Assembly (NCBI GenBank): GCA_028705545.1 | Contig: JAQWDG010000006.1 | Location: forward strand, 1-14,264 | DNA: 14,264 nt | Reading direction: 5' to 3' | Origin: Methanoregula sp. | GTDB taxonomy: Archaea > Halobacteriota > Methanomicrobia > Methanomicrobiales > Methanospirillaceae | Shown here: one piece after another, positions 12,504 through 14,264 of the stretch | Layout of the letters: each line of letters begins with the position of its first letter | How positions within the stretch are numbered: the stretch's first letter is position 1 | Made by a program: the position numbers and the translations under genes | Notes under the pieces: generated by a model | What the model was told of the DNA's origin: nothing | The model's database searches: none | Seen by the model: only the letters and a program-made list of their open reading frames with translations

Positions 12504-13733
12504 ATGGCAGGAAAAGCAACAACTCTCAAGCAGGAGGCGCCGCTTGTTTCCGGAACGGAATACGCATTTGCCCAACGGATGCAGAAGACACCGAAATCGT
12601 TTATCCGTGAGATCCTCAAGGTAACGGAGAATCCGGAAATTATCTCGTTTGCCGGCGGGCTGCCCAATCCCGAACTGATCGATGTCGACGGGATTGCGCA
12701 GGCGGCAAAAGAGGTGTTTGAAAAAGACGGCCGGACGGCACTCCAGTACTCGACAACCGAAGGGTACCCGGCACTGCGCCGGTTTATTGCAGAACGGTAC
12801 AAAAAACGGCTTGGAATGGAGATCTCCCCTGACGAGATCCTGATCACGAACGGGTCGCAGCAGTGTCTCGATCTCATCGGCAAGATCCTCGTCAATCCCG
12901 GGGACCGGGTAGCCATAGAACGACCCGGGTACCTCGGTGCCCTCCAGGTGTTTTCCCTGTACGAACCGGTCTTTGTCCCGATCGATCTCCGAAACGACGG
13001 TCCGGATCCGGAGGCGTTTAAGGCTGCTATTTGCAAGGAGTCTCCGAAACTTTTCTATTGCATCCCCAACTCACAGAACCCGTCGGGGATTACGTACTCT
13101 CCGGAACAGCGGCAGGTATGTGCGGAGATCCTGAAAGGACACCGTACAATTGTTGTCGAAGACGATGCCTACGGGGAGCTCCAGTTTTCGGGAACAGCAT
13201 ATCCCCCGATGAAAAAACTGCTGCCGGATCAGACAATTCTCACCGGCTCGTTTTCCAAGATCCTTTCCCCCGGGATGCGCATGGGATGGGTCTGTGCCCC
13301 TAAAAAGATCATGGAGCAGCTGGTGATCGCCAAGCAGGCATCGGACCTCCATTCGAATTATCTCTCGCAGAGGATCGCCTCGCAGTACCTGGAAACGAAC
13401 GATATCGATGCGCACATCAAAAAGATACGTGCTGCATACAGCATGCAGAGGGACTGCATGGTCGGTGCACTGGCAGGAGAGATGCCCGCCGGTATCACCT
13501 GGACGTGCCCTGAGGGCGGGATGTTTGTCTGGGTTACGCTCCCGGCAGGGATTTCCGCCATGGACGTTTTTTCTGCCGCATTAAAAGAACAGGTCGCCGT
13601 TCTGCCGGGTATCCCGTTCTATGTCGATGGCGGAGGAACCGATACGCTCCGCCTGAACTTTTCCAATGCGAGCCCGGAGCGCATCCGTGAAGGTGTCCGG
13701 CGCCTCGGAAAGGTGATCCGGTCGCTCCGGTGA
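12504..13733 (+). CDS. Class I/II PLP-dependent aminotransferase (LysN/2-aminoadipate transaminase-like)
   Basis: 409 residues, full length for fold-type I aminotransferases. PLP-site residues are in order: NGSQQ (116-120, phosphate and ring contacts), NPSG (192-195), EDDAYGEL with Asp220 and Tyr223, SFSKIL with the Schiff-base Lys252, GMRMGW with Arg259, and the substrate carboxylate Arg383 in LRLNFS. The N-terminal FAGGLPNPEL and QYSTTEGYPALR segments are characteristic of the LysN/Aro8/kynurenine aminotransferase II branch. That branch transfers amino groups between 2-oxoglutarate/glutamate and 2-aminoadipate, aromatic or branched-chain substrates. The exact substrate cannot be read from sequence alone. 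It appears monocistronic, converging with the flavoprotein gene 15 nt away. Confidence 0.9.
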   Translation: MAGKATTLKQEAPLVSGTEYAFAQRMQKTPKSFIREILKVTENPEIISFAGGLPNPELIDVDGIAQAAKEVFEKDGRTALQYSTTEGYPALRRFIAERYKKRLGMEISPDEILITNGSQQCLDLIGKILVNPGDRVAIERPGYLGALQVFSLYEPVFVPIDLRNDGPDPEAFKAAICKESPKLFYCIPNSQNPSGITYSPEQRQVCAEILKGHRTIVVEDDAYGELQFSGTAYPPMKKLLPDQTILTGSFSKILSPGMRMGWVCAPKKIMEQLVIAKQASDLHSNYLSQRIASQYLETNDIDAHIKKIRAAYSMQRDCMVGALAGEMPAGITWTCPEGGMFVWVTLPAGISAMDVFSAALKEQVAVLPGIPFYVDGGGTDTLRLNFSNASPERIREGVRRLGKVIRSLR

Positions 13734-13748
13734 GTTTTGGCCAGAACT

Positions 13749-14264
13749 TTACCGATTTTCTTTTAACCGTTCCATACATCCCCGTGCGGCGCTGTACCCG
13801 GTAGAAAATGCCGCCTGGAGGTTGTATCCCCCGGTATCGCCATCGATATCGAGCACTTCCCCGGCAAAGAAGAGTCCCGGGACGATACGCGATTCCATGG
13901 TCTTTGGGTCTACTTCTTTTAAGGCAACGCCGCCCCGGGTCACCATTGCAACAGAAAAGTTCCCAAGCGCTTTTACGGTAAGCGGGCATCCGGTCAGCAG
14001 ATCGGACAGTTTTTTCCGCGAGGCTGCGGGAAGATGGGCGCCGGTGCAGTCCGGAGGAATACCGGCAAGGTGGATAAGCGATTCAACCAGACGCTCGGGT
14101 ATCCCTGTGTGGGAGACAAGGGTTTTTACCAGTCGGGTCGGGTTTTTCTGCACCAGATCGATGAGCGCTCTTTCCATGGTTTCCCGCTGTACCGGCCCGG
14201 CAAATGCGAGCCGTATCACATCCCCCGCCCGGATATCCCGGGAGCAGTCAAGGATACCCGGGCC
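13749..14264 (-). CDS. HI0933/BaiN-family FAD-dependent oxidoreductase, C-terminal part
   Basis: The minus-strand frame is open from the window edge to the TAA at 13751-13749, giving about 171 C-terminal residues; the N-terminal FAD-binding Rossmann motif lies outside. The end GLFFAGEVLDIDGDTGGYNL followed by QAAFSTGYSAA is the characteristic C-terminal FAD-contact region of the HI0933/BaiN (NAD(P)/FAD-dependent oxidoreductase) family. The preceding GGVALKEVDPKTMESR is also typical. A GTG at 14219 is internal, because the frame continues upstream in coding style (RDIRAGD). Family members are flavoproteins of uncertain substrate. It converges with the aminotransferase gene. Confidence 0.88.
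   Translation of the reverse strand, partial: GPGILDCSRDIRAGDVIRLAFAGPVQRETMERALIDLVQKNPTRLVKTLVSHTGIPERLVESLIHLAGIPPDCTGAHLPAASRKKLSDLLTGCPLTVKALGNFSVAMVTRGGVALKEVDPKTMESRIVPGLFFAGEVLDIDGDTGGYNLQAAFSTGYSAARGCMERLKENR

Overview
The window looks like a chromosomal segment of a methanogenic archaeon, most likely Methanomicrobiales (a Methanoregula-like genome). This is inferred from several things. GC content is moderately high, with AT-rich archaeal TATA boxes and short or absent leaders before several genes. Poly-T terminators are used. The gene families (TraB with a membrane tail, DUF5658, separate CbiM/CbiN) and the many TPR repeats also fit. No rRNA, tRNA, CRISPR array, transposase or phage gene was seen.

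Layout. Positions 1-1490 (minus) hold the N-terminal ~496 codons of a long TPR-repeat protein that runs off the left edge. A 571-nt gene-free stretch (1491-2061) follows; it is dense in inverted repeats, G-runs and T-runs. Next is a stand-alone caspase-like (clan CD) protein at 2062-2772 (minus). An unrecognised small protein at 2996-3364 (plus) faces a TraB/PrgY-family membrane protein at 3463-4668 (minus) across back-to-back poly-T terminators.

The centre is a metal-uptake locus. A zinc/manganese-type ABC importer (znuA-znuC-znuB, 7433 to 4770, minus) lies downstream of a DtxR-fold regulator (8070 to 7633, minus). Divergent from the regulator is a cobalt-type ECF importer operon, cbiM-cbiN-cbiQ-cbiO (8254-11264, plus). 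The regulator has lost most classical DtxR/MntR metal ligands and has gained cysteines. ZnuC has a Cys-rich insert before its Q-loop. CbiO carries a ~115-residue Cys-containing C-terminal domain that I do not recognise. The shared regulator/cbi intergenic region has three alternating AAGTAA half-sites overlapping the likely cbi TATA box. A metal-responsive switch over the cobalt operon is therefore plausible.

The right end has a leaderless DUF5658-type membrane protein (11497-11886, plus), a small two-helix membrane protein (12039-12329, minus), a divergent class I/II PLP aminotransferase (12504-13733, plus), and the C-terminal part of a HI0933/BaiN-type flavoprotein running off the right edge (minus).

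The best candidates for something not yet described are the regulator plus operator, the two Cys-bearing ATPase additions in the metal importers, and the structured 1.5-2.06 kb intergenic region beside the caspase-like gene.
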